This document shows positions 25,140 to 35,200 of a stretch of 64,000 bases of DNA, piece by piece. The notes beneath the pieces were generated by a model, which was given only the letters and a program-made list of their open reading frames with translations, made no database searches and was not told where the DNA came from. The stretch comes from Patulibacter medicamentivorans. GTDB lineage: Bacteria > Actinomycetota > Thermoleophilia > Solirubrobacterales > Solirubrobacteraceae. The DNA is taken from positions 1 to 64,000 of the forward strand of contig NZ_AGUD01000019.1 of NCBI RefSeq assembly GCF_000240225.1. The letters are read 5' to 3'. Position numbers and translations under genes: made by a program. The number at the start of each line of letters is the position of its first letter. Within the stretch, counting starts at the first letter, position 1.

Positions 25140-27800
25140 ATGGGCGCTCCCTCCTCCTCGCCGCCGATCGCGCGCGATCCCACCGAACCGGCCGCCACGC
25201 TCCTGCGCGAGCTCGAGACCTCCTCCACGGGGCTGACGAGCAGCGAGGCGCGGCGGCGGCTGGACGCCTACGGGCCGAACGAGCTGGTCCGCCGGCGCGG
25301 GGCCGACTGGCCCCGGCAGCTGGCGGCCCAGTTCACGCATCCGCTGGCGCTGCTGCTGGCCGCCGCGGCGGTCCTCGCGCAGCTGGCCGGGATGACCGTC
25401 CTGACGATCGCGATCGTCGCGGTGATCGTGCTCAACGCGGCGCTGGCGTTCTGGCAGGAGCGCCAGGCCGTTCACGCGCTCGAGGCGCTTCGCGAGTACC
25501 TGCCGCCGCAGGCGACCGTGCTGCGGGACGGGCGCTCGGTCAGCGTCGACGCGACGACCGTGGTGCCGGGCGACGTGCTGCTGCTGCAGGAGGGCGACCG
25601 GATCAGCGCCGACGCGCGGCTGCTGAGCGGGGCGTTGGAGTGCGACACCTCGGCCCTCACCGGTGAGTCGCAGACGGTCCTGCGCAGCGCGGACGCGTCG
25701 CCGGTCCCCGGATCCCTGACCGCGCAGCCCGACCTGGTCTTCAGCGGCACCAGCGCGACCGGCGGCGACGCGACGGCGGCGGTCTTCGCCACCGGCATGC
25801 AGACCGAGATCGGGCGGATCGCGGCGCTGTCGGATCAGGTCAGCACCGAGCAGAGCCCGCTGCAGCTCCAGGTCCGCCGGGTCGCCTGGCTGATCGCGCT
25901 GATCGCGGTCGGCGTCGGCATCGCCTTCGTCCCGCTCGGCACCGCGGTCGCCGGCCTGCCGCTGCGCGACGCGGTGATCTTCGCGATCGGCCTGCTGGTG
26001 GCCAACGTCCCCGAGGGCCTGCTGCCGACGATCACGCTGGCGCTCGCCGCGGGCGTCCGGCAGCTCGCGCGGCGCGGGGCGCTGGTGAAGCGGCTCGGCG
26101 GGGTCGAGACCCTCGGGGCCACCGACGTCATCTGCACCGACAAGACCGGGACGCTGACCCTCAACCGGATGCGGGTCGTCGACCGCTGGACGCCGGATGC
26201 GGCGGGGAGCGACGCGGAGCCGAAGCTGCTGCGCGCCGCGGCCACCTGCACGACGGCGGACCTCGACGCCGAAACCGGCGATCCGACCGAGCTCGCGCTG
26301 CTGGCGGCGGCCCGCGACGGCGGCGTCGATCTCGCGGTCGCGACCGGCGCCCGCCGGCAGCTCTTCCACTTCGACCCGACGCGACGGCTGATGACGACCG
26401 TCGACGCCCGCGCCGACGAGCTGTGGGCGACCACGAAGGGGGCGCCGGAGGAGGTCCTCGACCGCTGCACGCGGATCGGCGATCGGCCGCTCGACGAGCG
26501 GCAGCGGGCTCGGGCGCGCGCGGTCGACGAGCAGCTGGCGGCCCGCGGGCTGCGCGTGCTCGGGATCGCCGAGCGGCGGCTCGACCGGCTGCCCGGGCGC
26601 AACGACCGCGACGACAGCGAGCGCGGCCTGACCTTCCTCGGGCTGATCGCGATGATCGACCCGCCGCGGCCCGAGGTCGCCGACGCGGTCGCGAAGTGCC
26701 ACCGGGCCGGCATCAAGATCCACGTCGTGACCGGCGATCAGGGCCTGACCGCGGCGAACGTCGCCGGCCAGGTCGGGATCGGCGGAGCGGGGATCCGGAT
26801 CGTCGGCGCCGAGGAGTTCGCGGCGCTCGGCGACGCCGAGCTCACGACGCTCCTGCGGGGGCCGGAGGAGCTGGTCTTCGCCCGCAGCAGCCCGGAGGCG
26901 AAGCTGCGGATCGCCGACGCGCTGCGCCACGACGGCCACGTCGTCGCGATGACGGGCGACGGGGTCAACGACGCCCCGGCGCTGCGACGGGCCGACATCG
27001 GGGTCGCGATGGGCCGCTCGGGCACCGAGGTGGCGCGCGAGGCGGCGACGGTCGTGCTGACCGACGACGACTTCTCGACGATCGTCGCCGCGGTCGAGGA
27101 GGGCCGGCGGGTCTACTCGAACATCCGCAAGTTCATCCTCTACATCTTCGCCCACGCCCCGGCCGAGGTGCTGCCGTTCCTGGTCTTCGCCCTCAGCGGC
27201 GGCGCGGTGCCGCTGCCCCTGACCGCCGTCCAGATCCTGGCGATCGACCTCGGGACCGAGACCCTGCCGGCGCTGGCGCTCGGCCGCGAGCCGGTCGAGG
27301 AGGGGACGATGGAGCGCCCGCCGCGGCGCCACGGCGCGCAGGTCATCGACCGGGCGCTGCTGGTCCGCGCGTGGGGGGTGCTCGGCCTGACCTCCGCGAT
27401 CCTGGTCCTCGGCGGGTTCTTCTTCGCGCTCTGGCGCGCCGGCTGGACGCCGGGCGCGGCCACCGACGCCGGCTCGGCCCTCCACGACGGCTACCTGCAG
27501 GCGACGAGCATGAGCTTCCTGGGGATCGTCGCCTGCCAGCTCGGCACGGCGCTCGCGGCCCGCGCCGAGCGCACGTCGCTGCGCAGCGTCGGGTTGCTGG
27601 GCAACCGCCTGCTGCTGTGGGGCATCGCCTTCGAGCTGGTGGTCGCGGCCGCGGTGGTCTGGCTGCCGCCGCTGCAGGAGGTCTTCTCGACCCGGCCGCC
27701 GGACCTGTCGACGCTGGCCCTGCTGCCGGCGTTCCCGGTGGTGGTGTGGGGCGTCGACGAGCTCTACCGCTGGAACCTACGACGCCGGGAGGCACGATGA
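25140..27800 (+). CDS. P-type ATPase, Na/K- or H/K-ATPase-like (P2C type)
   Basis: 886 residues with TGES (actuator), DKTGTLT (Asp334), KGAPEE (nucleotide site) and [11 protein letters not shown]. Helix 4 reads PEGLLPT and helix 6 [15 protein letters not shown], patterns of Na+/K+ and H+/K+ pumps rather than the PEGLP/NLV form of the pump at 8812. It is likely an exporter of Na+ or another monovalent cation in the plasma membrane. The start at 25140 (MGAPSSSPP) is 16 bp after the small ORF. Its stop overlaps the DUF1918 start (ATGA). Which ion is moved is not fixed by the sequence. Confidence 0.88.
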   Translation: MGAPSSSPPIARDPTEPAATLLRELETSSTGLTSSEARRRLDAYGPNELVRRRGADWPRQLAAQFTHPLALLLAAAAVLAQLAGMTVLTIAIVAVIVLNAALAFWQERQAVHALEALREYLPPQATVLRDGRSVSVDATTVVPGDVLLLQEGDRISADARLLSGALECDTSALTGESQTVLRSADASPVPGSLTAQPDLVFSGTSATGGDATAAVFATGMQTEIGRIAALSDQVSTEQSPLQLQVRRVAWLIALIAVGVGIAFVPLGTAVAGLPLRDAVIFAIGLLVANVPEGLLPTITLALAAGVRQLARRGALVKRLGGVETLGATDVICTDKTGTLTLNRMRVVDRWTPDAAGSDAEPKLLRAAATCTTADLDAETGDPTELALLAAARDGGVDLAVATGARRQLFHFDPTRRLMTTVDARADELWATTKGAPEEVLDRCTRIGDRPLDERQRARARAVDEQLAARGLRVLGIAERRLDRLPGRNDRDDSERGLTFLGLIAMIDPPRPEVADAVAKCHRAGIKIHVVTGDQGLTAANVAGQVGIGGAGIRIVGAEEFAALGDAELTTLLRGPEELVFARSSPEAKLRIADALRHDGHVVAMTGDGVNDAPALRRADIGVAMGRSGTEVAREAATVVLTDDDFSTIVAAVEEGRRVYSNIRKFILYIFAHAPAEVLPFLVFALSGGAVPLPLTAVQILAIDLGTETLPALALGREPVEEGTMERPPRRHGAQVIDRALLVRAWGVLGLTSAILVLGGFFFALWRAGWTPGAATDAGSALHDGYLQATSMSFLGIVACQLGTALAARAERTSLRSVGLLGNRLLLWGIAFELVVAAAVVWLPPLQEVFSTRPPDLSTLALLPAFPVVVWGVDELYRWNLRRREAR

Positions 27801-28000
27801 CCGAGACGATTTCCAGCTTCGAGCAGGCCCGCCCTGGCGACTGGCTCGAGAGCCCGGTGGCGGGCGGCGGTCCGCCGCGGCGCGGGCTGATCCTCGAAGT
27901 CCGCGGCGGGCCGGGGCACCGCCGGTTCCTCGTCCGCTGGGACGAGGAGCACGAGGCGATCCACTACCCCGAGCCGCACGAGCGGCTGCGGCGCGAGTGA
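27797..28000 (+). CDS. DUF1918 small protein
   Basis: 67 residues with the DUF1918 layout: GDWLESPV near the start, a short beta strand run (GLILEVRG), [17 protein letters not shown], and a charged end. It resembles the small SH3-like beta proteins of mycobacteria such as Rv0569, a DosR regulon member, and Rv2302. The role is unknown; such folds often bind nucleic acid or protein. Translation is coupled to the ATPase by an ATGA overlap, so it should follow the regulon promoter at 24914. A 53-bp gap separates it from the convergent narK. Confidence 0.82.
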   Translation: MTETISSFEQARPGDWLESPVAGGGPPRRGLILEVRGGPGHRRFLVRWDEEHEAIHYPEPHERLRRE

Positions 28001-28053
28001 ACGCGCCGGCGGCCCGGCGCGGCCCGCGGCCGTGGTTCCACCGGCGACGGCGA

Positions 28054-29283
28054 TCAACCCCCGGCGGTCTCGGCCGCGGACGGTCTCGGCGTCCGGCTTC
28101 GGCGCAGGACGACGAGCGCCGTCGCCGCGATGCCGGCGAGCAGGGCGAAGCCCAGCGCGTAGCCGCCGGTCGCGCCGTTGACCACGCCCATCAGCAGCGG
28201 CGGGAAGAACCCGCCGAGCCCGCCGGCGGCGCTGACGACGCCGGTGACGCCGCCGACCTCGGCCGGGAACCAGATCCCGACCAGCTTGAAGACGGCGCCC
28301 GTTCCGAGGCCGAGCGCGACCGCCAGGGTCAGGCACGCGATCGTGAGGGGCAGCATCCGTGTGTAGCCGGCGGCGAGCACGAGCGCCAGGCAGGCGGTGC
28401 CGGCGAACGACCAGCGCAGCACCCGCTCGGCACCGACGCGGTCGGCCAGCCACCCGCCGAGCGGTCGCGCCACCACGGCGAGCGCGGCGAAGCCGGCGGC
28501 CCGAGCCCCGGCGTCGGTCTTGCTGAGCTCGTGGACCCCGGTCAGCAGCTTGGGCAGGTAGAGGAACATCGAGACGAAGCCGCCGAAGGCCACGAAGTAG
28601 AACAGCGTCAGCGCCAGCGCCCGGGGCTCGGCGCGGTAGACGGCCACGATGCTGCGCCGGGCCGGGGGCGAGGCACCAGCCGAGGCCCGCGGCGCGTCCC
28701 TCGCGGTCGCCAGCCAGACGGCGAGCGCGACGGCGACGAGCCCGGCGGCGACGAGGAACGGGGCGCTCAGGCCCCACACGTCGGAGATCGCCGGCGCGGT
28801 CAGGCCGGCGAGCACCGTCCCGCCCATGCCGGCGCCGTAGACCCCGAGAGCGAAGCCCTGGCGCTGCGCGCCGTACCAGCGCGAAACGAAAGGCACGCCG
28901 ACCGCGAACGACGAGCCCGCGAAGCCCAGCAGGAATCCGAGCACGAGCAGGACACCGAGCGACGAGTGCCACGCGGCCAGCGCCAGCAGCGGCGCGATTG
29001 TCCACGCCAGCAGCAGGGCGAAGATCAGACGCGCACCGTGGCGGTCGCTGAGGATGCCCATCGGGATCCGCATCAGCGACCCGAGCACGACCGGCAGCGC
29101 GACCGCCATCGAGAGCTCGAGGTCCGACAGCGCCAGGTGGTCCTGGAGGTCGGGGCCGAGCGGCCCGAGCAGGCTCCAGGCGTAGAAGCAGGCCGTGAAC
29201 GCGATCGTGCTGACCAGCAGCGCCCGCCGGCTCTCCGGGGACTCGCGGGTCGAGGCGACGGATGTCGGGGTGGGCGAGCTCAC
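28054..29283 (-). CDS. narK: NarK-type nitrate/nitrite transporter (MFS)
   Basis: 409 residues with about twelve membrane helices in two six-helix bundles. Family signs include the conserved Arg of helix 2 (GSLMRIPMGILSDRHG) and the glycine-rich nitrate signatures GFAGSSFAVGVPFVSRWY (helix 5) and the matching GVVSAAGGLGGFFPP (helix 11). It would import nitrate and/or export nitrite for the adjacent nitrate reductase. The GTG start at 29283 overlaps the narI stop (GTGA), making narK the last gene of a narGHJIK operon. The same arrangement of nar genes and narK occurs in the Streptomyces dormancy island; M. tuberculosis narK2 is DosR-controlled. Confidence 0.92.
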   Translation of the reverse strand: MSSPTPTSVASTRESPESRRALLVSTIAFTACFYAWSLLGPLGPDLQDHLALSDLELSMAVALPVVLGSLMRIPMGILSDRHGARLIFALLLAWTIAPLLALAAWHSSLGVLLVLGFLLGFAGSSFAVGVPFVSRWYGAQRQGFALGVYGAGMGGTVLAGLTAPAISDVWGLSAPFLVAAGLVAVALAVWLATARDAPRASAGASPPARRSIVAVYRAEPRALALTLFYFVAFGGFVSMFLYLPKLLTGVHELSKTDAGARAAGFAALAVVARPLGGWLADRVGAERVLRWSFAGTACLALVLAAGYTRMLPLTIACLTLAVALGLGTGAVFKLVGIWFPAEVGGVTGVVSAAGGLGGFFPPLLMGVVNGATGGYALGFALLAGIAATALVVLRRSRTPRPSAAETAGG

Positions 29284-30014
29284 GGCGTTCGACGGCGCGC
29301 GGCGAGCGCCGTCCGGCGGCGACGCGGGGCGGCGAAGCGTCGTCGGTAGAGGATGTGCGGCCGGCCGATGTACGGCACCGGCAGGCTCCAGAGGTGCACC
29401 AAGCGGCTGAACGGGAAGAAGGCCCAGAACGCCCAGGCGCAGACGGCGTGCAGCTGGTACAGGAACGGCGCGCCGGTTACCGCGTCGACGTCCGGCTGCA
29501 GCGCGAACAGCGAGCGCCACCAGACGCCGACGCTGTCGCGGTAGTGGTACGGCGAACTGCCGAGCAGGTTCTCGGCGAACGCGATCCAGGTGCCCTGTAG
29601 CACCAGGAACGTCAGCAGGAAGTACGTGATCATGTCCGCCGGGGTCGTGGTCCGGCGGACACGGGCGTTCGTCGACCGCCGGTACATCAGGCCGAGGAAC
29701 CCGACGACCGTCACCAGCCCGGCGAGCGCGCCGGCGATGGCGGCGAACCAGTGGTAGCCGTTCTCGCTGATGCCCAGAGCCTCGGTCAGCGACGCGGGGA
29801 TCACCAGCCCGATCACGTGTCCTCCGGCGGCGGCCAGGATCCCGAAGTGGAACGCGGGGCTGGCCCAACCGAGGATCTTGCGCTCGAGGATCTGCGTCGA
29901 TCGGGCTCCCCACCCGAACCGGTCGCTGCGGTAGCGCCACCAGTGCCCGACGACGAACGTCGCCAGCGCCAGGTACGGCAGGATGATCCACAGCAGGACG
30001 CGGCCGGCGCTCAT
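29280..30014 (-). CDS. narI: Respiratory nitrate reductase gamma subunit (cytochrome b)
   Basis: 244 residues with five membrane helices and the heme-ligand histidines expected of NarI (FHFGILAAAGGHVIGL, and QLHAVCAWAFWAFFPFSRLVHLWS). It takes electrons from menaquinol at the outer face of the membrane and passes them to NarH. The ATG at 30014 overlaps the narJ stop by 4 nt, and its stop overlaps narK. The C-terminal tail is Arg-rich, consistent with a cytoplasmic end. Confidence 0.93.
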   Translation of the reverse strand: MSAGRVLLWIILPYLALATFVVGHWWRYRSDRFGWGARSTQILERKILGWASPAFHFGILAAAGGHVIGLVIPASLTEALGISENGYHWFAAIAGALAGLVTVVGFLGLMYRRSTNARVRRTTTPADMITYFLLTFLVLQGTWIAFAENLLGSSPYHYRDSVGVWWRSLFALQPDVDAVTGAPFLYQLHAVCAWAFWAFFPFSRLVHLWSLPVPYIGRPHILYRRRFAAPRRRRTALAARRRTP

Positions 30015-30664
30015 CGCCGTGCCTCCGCGCTCGGCATCACGTCCGGCGGGGCGAACGGCTCGAGACCGACCAGCTCCCGCGGCGGGCCGTTGGTCGCGAG
30101 CGTCGCCGCGCGGACCCGCTCGCCGGCCGTCGGCTCGCCGAGGACGCCCGCGACGGCCGCCAGCACGTCGGCATAGGGGCTGCCCTGGTCGACCAGCGCC
30201 AGACGGAGGAGCTCGAGCGTCGCGCGGTGCTCGCGCAGGATCGCGATGCCACGTCCGCCCGGCGCGTGGGCGGCGAACTCGAGCATCACCGCCAGGTGAT
30301 CGGGCAGCTCGTCGCTGGCCATCGGCAGGCCCGCGGCGCGGTAGAGCTTGCGCAGCCGCAGCAGCGCCATGCCCCGTCCGCGCTTGTCGCCCTCGGAGTA
30401 GTAGGTCAGGTAGAGGCTGCAGCGCTGTCGCAGGTCGAACGTCTCGACGTACTGACGCTCGAGCTCGCCGACGTCGCAGGTCGACCACCAGCGCGCGAAT
30501 CGCAGCAGCGCCACCACCGGGGGCGCGGGGGCCAGCCCGGCCAGCAGGTCGGGGATCGGCGCGGCTGCCACGCGCAGCTCGTCGTCGGGGTACTCCAGGA
30601 GCAGGGCGCAGGCGGCCAGCAGCTGGGACGCCTCGACGGCCTCGTGGCGGGGCGCGCGGCGCAT
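30011..30664 (-). CDS. narJ: Nitrate reductase assembly chaperone NarJ
   Basis: 217-residue all-helical protein of the NarJ/TorD family, with the typical LLEYPDDELR near the start, ERQYVETFDLRQRCSLYLTYYSEGDKRGRGMALL in two adjacent segments, and ELPDHLAVMLEFAA. It binds the NarG N terminus and helps insert the molybdenum cofactor before membrane docking; it is not part of the final enzyme. It overlaps narH (TGATG) and narI. Position between narH and narI is the standard narGHJI order. Confidence 0.92.
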   Translation of the reverse strand: MRRAPRHEAVEASQLLAACALLLEYPDDELRVAAAPIPDLLAGLAPAPPVVALLRFARWWSTCDVGELERQYVETFDLRQRCSLYLTYYSEGDKRGRGMALLRLRKLYRAAGLPMASDELPDHLAVMLEFAAHAPGGRGIAILREHRATLELLRLALVDQGSPYADVLAAVAGVLGEPTAGERVRAATLATNGPPRELVGLEPFAPPDVMPSAEARR

Positions 30665-32286
30665 CAACGACCCTCGGCGTCCTCGCGGCGGCGGTCGCCC
30701 AGCATCTGCACGATGTCGAGGTCGACCCGGTCCTCGCCGGGGAGCATGAACGCCTCGGCGTCGACGGCCGATTCGTAGCCGGGCGGGCCGGAGACGTCGC
30801 GCTCGATCGCCCCGCAGTTGCCGGGACCGTCCTCGAAGTCCAGGCCGCAGGTGCCCTTCTGCTCCATCAGCTGGCCCGCGAGCTCGGTGTGCGCAGGCGG
30901 GATCACGTAGCGGTCCTCGTACTTGGCGATCGCGAGCAGCCGGTACAGGTCCTCGACCTCCTGAGACGTCATGCCGACCGCTCGCGGCCGTGAGTCGTCG
31001 TGCTCCCCGAGCACCTCGCGCTTGCGCATGTGATGGCGCATCGCGGCCAGGCGGCGCAGGACGCCGCGGATCACCTCGCCGTCGCCGGCGGCCAGCAGGT
31101 TGGCCAGGTAGTCGACCGGCACGCGCATCGCGTCGGGGTCGTCGACGGCCGAGAAGACCTCGTCGGGATCGGCTTCGTAGCCGTCGGTCTCGAGCGTGCT
31201 CGCGATCGGCGAGAGCGGCGGGACGTACCAGACCATCGGCAGCGTCCGGTACTCCGGGTGCAGCGGCAGCGCGACGCGGTACTTCATCGCCAGCAGGTAG
31301 ACGGGTGAGCGGATCGCCGCGTCGATCCAGTCCTCGGGCACGCCGTCGGCCAGCGCCTGGGCGCGGACCAGCGGGTCGGACGGGTCGAGGAAGACGCTCC
31401 GCTGCGCCTCCAGCAGATCGTGCTCGTCGGGCACGGACGCGGCCGCCTCGACCCGGTCGACGTCGTAGAGCACCAAGCCCAGGTAGCGGATCCGGCCGAC
31501 GCAGGTCTCGGAGCAGATCGTCGGCTGCCCCTGCTCGATCCGCGGGTAGCAGAGGGTGCACTTCTCCGCCTTCCCGCTCCTGTGGTTGAAGTAGACCTTC
31601 TTGTACGGGCAGCCGGACACGCAGAAGCGCCAGCTGCGGCACTTCTGCTGGTCGACCAGCACGATCCCGTCCTCCTCGCGCTTGTACATCGCGCCCGACG
31701 GGCACGACGCGACGCAGGAGGGGTTCAGGCAGTGCTCGCAGATCCGCGGCAGGTACATCATGAACGCCTGCTCGTACTGGGCCTTGACCTGGTCCTCGAT
31801 CCCGACGGTCAGCGGGTCGTGGTGGATCCGCTCCGGCGAGCCCGCGAGGTTGTCCTCCCAGTTCGGCCCCCAGCTGATCTCGTCCAGCTGCTCGCCGGTG
31901 ATCCGGGAGCGGGCCCGCGCCACCGGGTCGTGGCGCTGGCGCGGCGCGTCGACCAGCTGCTCGAAGTCGTAGGTCCACGGCTCGTAGTAGTCGTCCAGCG
32001 TCGGCAGGTCGGGGTTGGCGAAGATCGACAGCAGCTTGCGCAGCTTGCCGCCGGCCTTCAGCCGTAGCCGCCCCTTGCGGTCGAGCTCCCAGCCGCCGCG
32101 CCACTGCTCCTGGTCCTCCCAGCGCTTGGGATAGCCAACGCCGGGCTTGGTCTCGACGTCGTTGAACCACATGTACTCGGCGCCGGGACGGTCGGTCCAG
32201 ACCTGCTTGCAGGTGACGCTGCAGGTGTGGCACCCGATGCACTTGTCGAGGTTCATCACCATCCCGACCTGCGCGCGGATCGTCAT
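30664..32286 (-). CDS. narH: Respiratory nitrate reductase beta subunit (iron-sulfur)
   Basis: 540 residues carrying four cysteine clusters: CIGCHTCSVTCK near the N terminus, CEHCLNPSCVASCP, CRSWRFCVSGCP and the KCTLC group further on. The CxxW pattern in the third motif is the known signature of the [3Fe-4S] centre of NarH. It relays electrons from NarI cytochrome b to NarG at the cytoplasmic side of the membrane. The ATG at 32286 overlaps the narG stop. Full-length, with no broken motif seen. Confidence 0.95.
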   Translation of the reverse strand: MTIRAQVGMVMNLDKCIGCHTCSVTCKQVWTDRPGAEYMWFNDVETKPGVGYPKRWEDQEQWRGGWELDRKGRLRLKAGGKLRKLLSIFANPDLPTLDDYYEPWTYDFEQLVDAPRQRHDPVARARSRITGEQLDEISWGPNWEDNLAGSPERIHHDPLTVGIEDQVKAQYEQAFMMYLPRICEHCLNPSCVASCPSGAMYKREEDGIVLVDQQKCRSWRFCVSGCPYKKVYFNHRSGKAEKCTLCYPRIEQGQPTICSETCVGRIRYLGLVLYDVDRVEAAASVPDEHDLLEAQRSVFLDPSDPLVRAQALADGVPEDWIDAAIRSPVYLLAMKYRVALPLHPEYRTLPMVWYVPPLSPIASTLETDGYEADPDEVFSAVDDPDAMRVPVDYLANLLAAGDGEVIRGVLRRLAAMRHHMRKREVLGEHDDSRPRAVGMTSQEVEDLYRLLAIAKYEDRYVIPPAHTELAGQLMEQKGTCGLDFEDGPGNCGAIERDVSGPPGYESAVDAEAFMLPGEDRVDLDIVQMLGDRRREDAEGR

Positions 32287-35200
32287 TCGTACACCACCTT
32301 CGACTCGCGCTTGCGCAACACGGTGACCTCGTCTCGCTGCGACCCGGTCGGGCCGTAGTAGTTGAACCCGAAGGAGAGCTGCGCGTAGCCGCCGATGAAG
32401 TGCGTGGGCTTCATCACGATCCGCGTCAGCGAGTTGTCGGTGCCGCCGCGCCGGCCCTGCAGCTCGGTCAGCGGCACGCCGACGTTGCGGTCCTTGGCGT
32501 GGTACATCAGGCAGGTGCCCTGCGGGATCCGCTGGGAGACCGTCGCCCGCAGCGCGACCACGCCGTTGCGGTTGTAGCTCTCGACCCAGTCGTTGTCCGC
32601 GATCTGCAGCTCGGCGGCGTCCTCGACGCTGATCCACAGCATGCCGCCGCCGCGGAACAGGGTCAGCATGTGGACGTTGTCCTGGTACTCGGAGTGGATC
32701 GACCACTTGGAGTGCGGGGTCAGGTACTGGAGCGTCAGCTCCTTGCGCTGCGAACCGTCGCGGGCGCCCTGGTCGCCGAAGATCGCGGTGTAGCGCAAGG
32801 GCGGGCGGTAGGCGGGCAGGCCCTCGCCGAGCTCGAGCATCCAGCTGTGGTCGACGTAGAGCTGCTGGCGGCCCGAGAGCGTGTGCCACGGCTTGTCGCA
32901 CTCGACGTTGATCGTGAACGGCGAGTAGCGCCGGCCGTGCGCCTCGATTCCCGACCACTCGGGCGACGTCATCACGGTGCGCGGCTGGACCTGCGCGTCG
33001 GCGAAGCTGATCCGCAGGTCCTCGCTGCCGGTCGCGAGGTGCGCCATCGGCACGCCGCAGGTCTTCTCGAGCGCGCGGAAGCCGGCGACCGACAGCCGGC
33101 CGTTGGTCGTTCCCGAGAGGGAGAGGATCGCCTCGCAGGCGTCCTCGACCCGCCGCAGCGAGGGGCGACCGTCGGCGATGCCGCCACGGACCGCCCCGCA
33201 GTGCGCCCGCAGGTGCTCGACCTCCTCGGACGCGTCCCACGACGTGCCCTTGATCTGGGTGCCGAGCTGCTCGACCAGCGGTCCGAGCGCGGCCCACTTC
33301 GCCGCCACGGCCGGGTAGTCGCGCTCGACGACGATCAGCTTCGGCATCGTGCGACCGGGGATCGGCTCGCACTCGCCGGCCCGCCAGTCGCGGACCTCGC
33401 CCAGCGGTTGCGCGATCTCGTCGGGACTGTCGTGGCCGAGCGGCGCGACGACGAGGTCGCGGCGGACCCCGAGGTGGCGCTCGGCCAGCTCGGAGAAGCG
33501 GGTCGCGATCCGCTCGAACGCCTGCCAATCGGTCTTGCTCTCCCAGGCCGGCGACACGGCGGGGTTGAAGGTGTGGACGAACGGGTGCAGGTCGGTCGTC
33601 GACAGGTCGTGCTTCTCGTACCAGGTCGCGGCCGGCAGGACGACGTCGGAGAAGATCGCCGTGCTCGTCATCCGGAAGTCGATCGTCGTCAGCAGGTCGA
33701 GCTTGCCCTCGGCCGCCTCGTCGCGCCAGCGGACGTCCTGCGGGCGCCACTCGGGCGGCGTCTCCTGCGCGCGGACGGCGCTCTCCGACGTGCCGAGCAG
33801 GTGCTTGAGGAAGTACTCGTGGCCCTTGCCGGAGGACCCGAGCAGGTTGGCCCGCCAGATCGTCATGACCTTCGGATGGTTGCCGGGCGCACCCGGGTCC
33901 TCGCAGGCGAAGTGCAGTCGACCCTCGCGGAGCTCGCGAACCACGTGGTCGGCCACGCTCGCGCCGGACGCCTGCGCCTCGTCGACGAGGTCGAGCGGAT
34001 TGCGGTCGAACGACGGGTAGGAGGGAAGCCAGCCGAGTCGGGCCGCCAGCGCGTTGACGTCGGCGACGTGCTTGCCGTCGAGCAGCCCGCGGCCGAGCGG
34101 CGAAGCGTGGTCGGCGGGACGGATGTGCTCGTAGCGCCACTGCTCGCTGGCGAGGTAGAAGAACGGCGTGGCGGATTGGTGGCGTGGCGGTCGCGACCAG
34201 TCGGTGGCGAAGGCCAGCGTCTGGAGGCCGGCGAGTGGACGGACCTTCTCCTGACCGACGTAGTGCGCCCATCCGCCGCCGTTGACGCCCTGGCAGCCGC
34301 ACATCAGCACCAGCGCCAGGAACGTGCGGTAGGTCTGATCGGAGTGGAACCAGTGGTTGGTGCCGGCGCCCATGCAGATCATCGAGCGACCGTCGGTGCG
34401 CTCGGCGTTGCGGGCGAACTCGCGGGCGACGCGGGCGGCGAGGCGACGGTCGACGCCGGTGATCGCCTCCTGCCAGGCAGGGGTGTGCGGCTGCGGGTCG
34501 TCGTAGTCCGTCGGCCAGTCGCCGGGGAGCCCGGGCCGACCCACGCCGTACTGGGCGAGCGTCAGGTCCAGGACGGTCGTGACCAGGTGGCCGCCGACCC
34601 GACGGGCCGGCACGCCGCGACGCATGATCCCGCCGTGCTCGCCGTCGCCGACGTCGAAGCGCGGCAGGTCGACGGCGACCTGCTCGTCGGCGTGCTCGTG
34701 GAGGCTCAGCATCGGCTGGACGCCGTCCAGGCGCAGGTTCCACTCGCCCGGCGCGCCATAGCGGTGACCGACCGAGCCGTTGGGCACGACCGGCTCGCCG
34801 CTGCGCTCGTCGATCAGGACCGGCTTCCAGTCGCCGTTCTCGACCTCGCTCGCCGGGTCCAGGTCCGACGCGCGCAGCAGCCGATCGGGGACGTGGACGC
34901 CGTCGCGCTCGCGCAGCGTGACCAGCAGCGGCATGTCGGTGTAGCGCCGCGCGTACTGCTGGAAGTAGGGCGTCGACCGGTCGACGTGGAACTCCTTCAG
35001 GATCACGTGGCCCATCGCCATCGCGAGCGCGCCGTCGGTGCCCGGTTGGGCGGCGAGCCAGTGGTCGGCGAACTTCGTGTGCTCGGCGTAGTCGGGCGAG
35101 ACGACGACGACCTTCTGGCCGCGATAGCGGGCCTCGGTCATGAAGTGCGCGTCGGGCGTCCGGGTCGTCGGCAGGTTCGTGCCCCAGACCAGCAGGTAGC

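Noticed and set aside
28028-28046. GGCCGTGGTTCCACCGGCG, a partial match to the regulon palindrome
   Set aside because: It lies between two convergent 3' ends (DUF1918 and narK), has no GCGGATGGCG element or -10 downstream, and no gene starts there. Probably chance.
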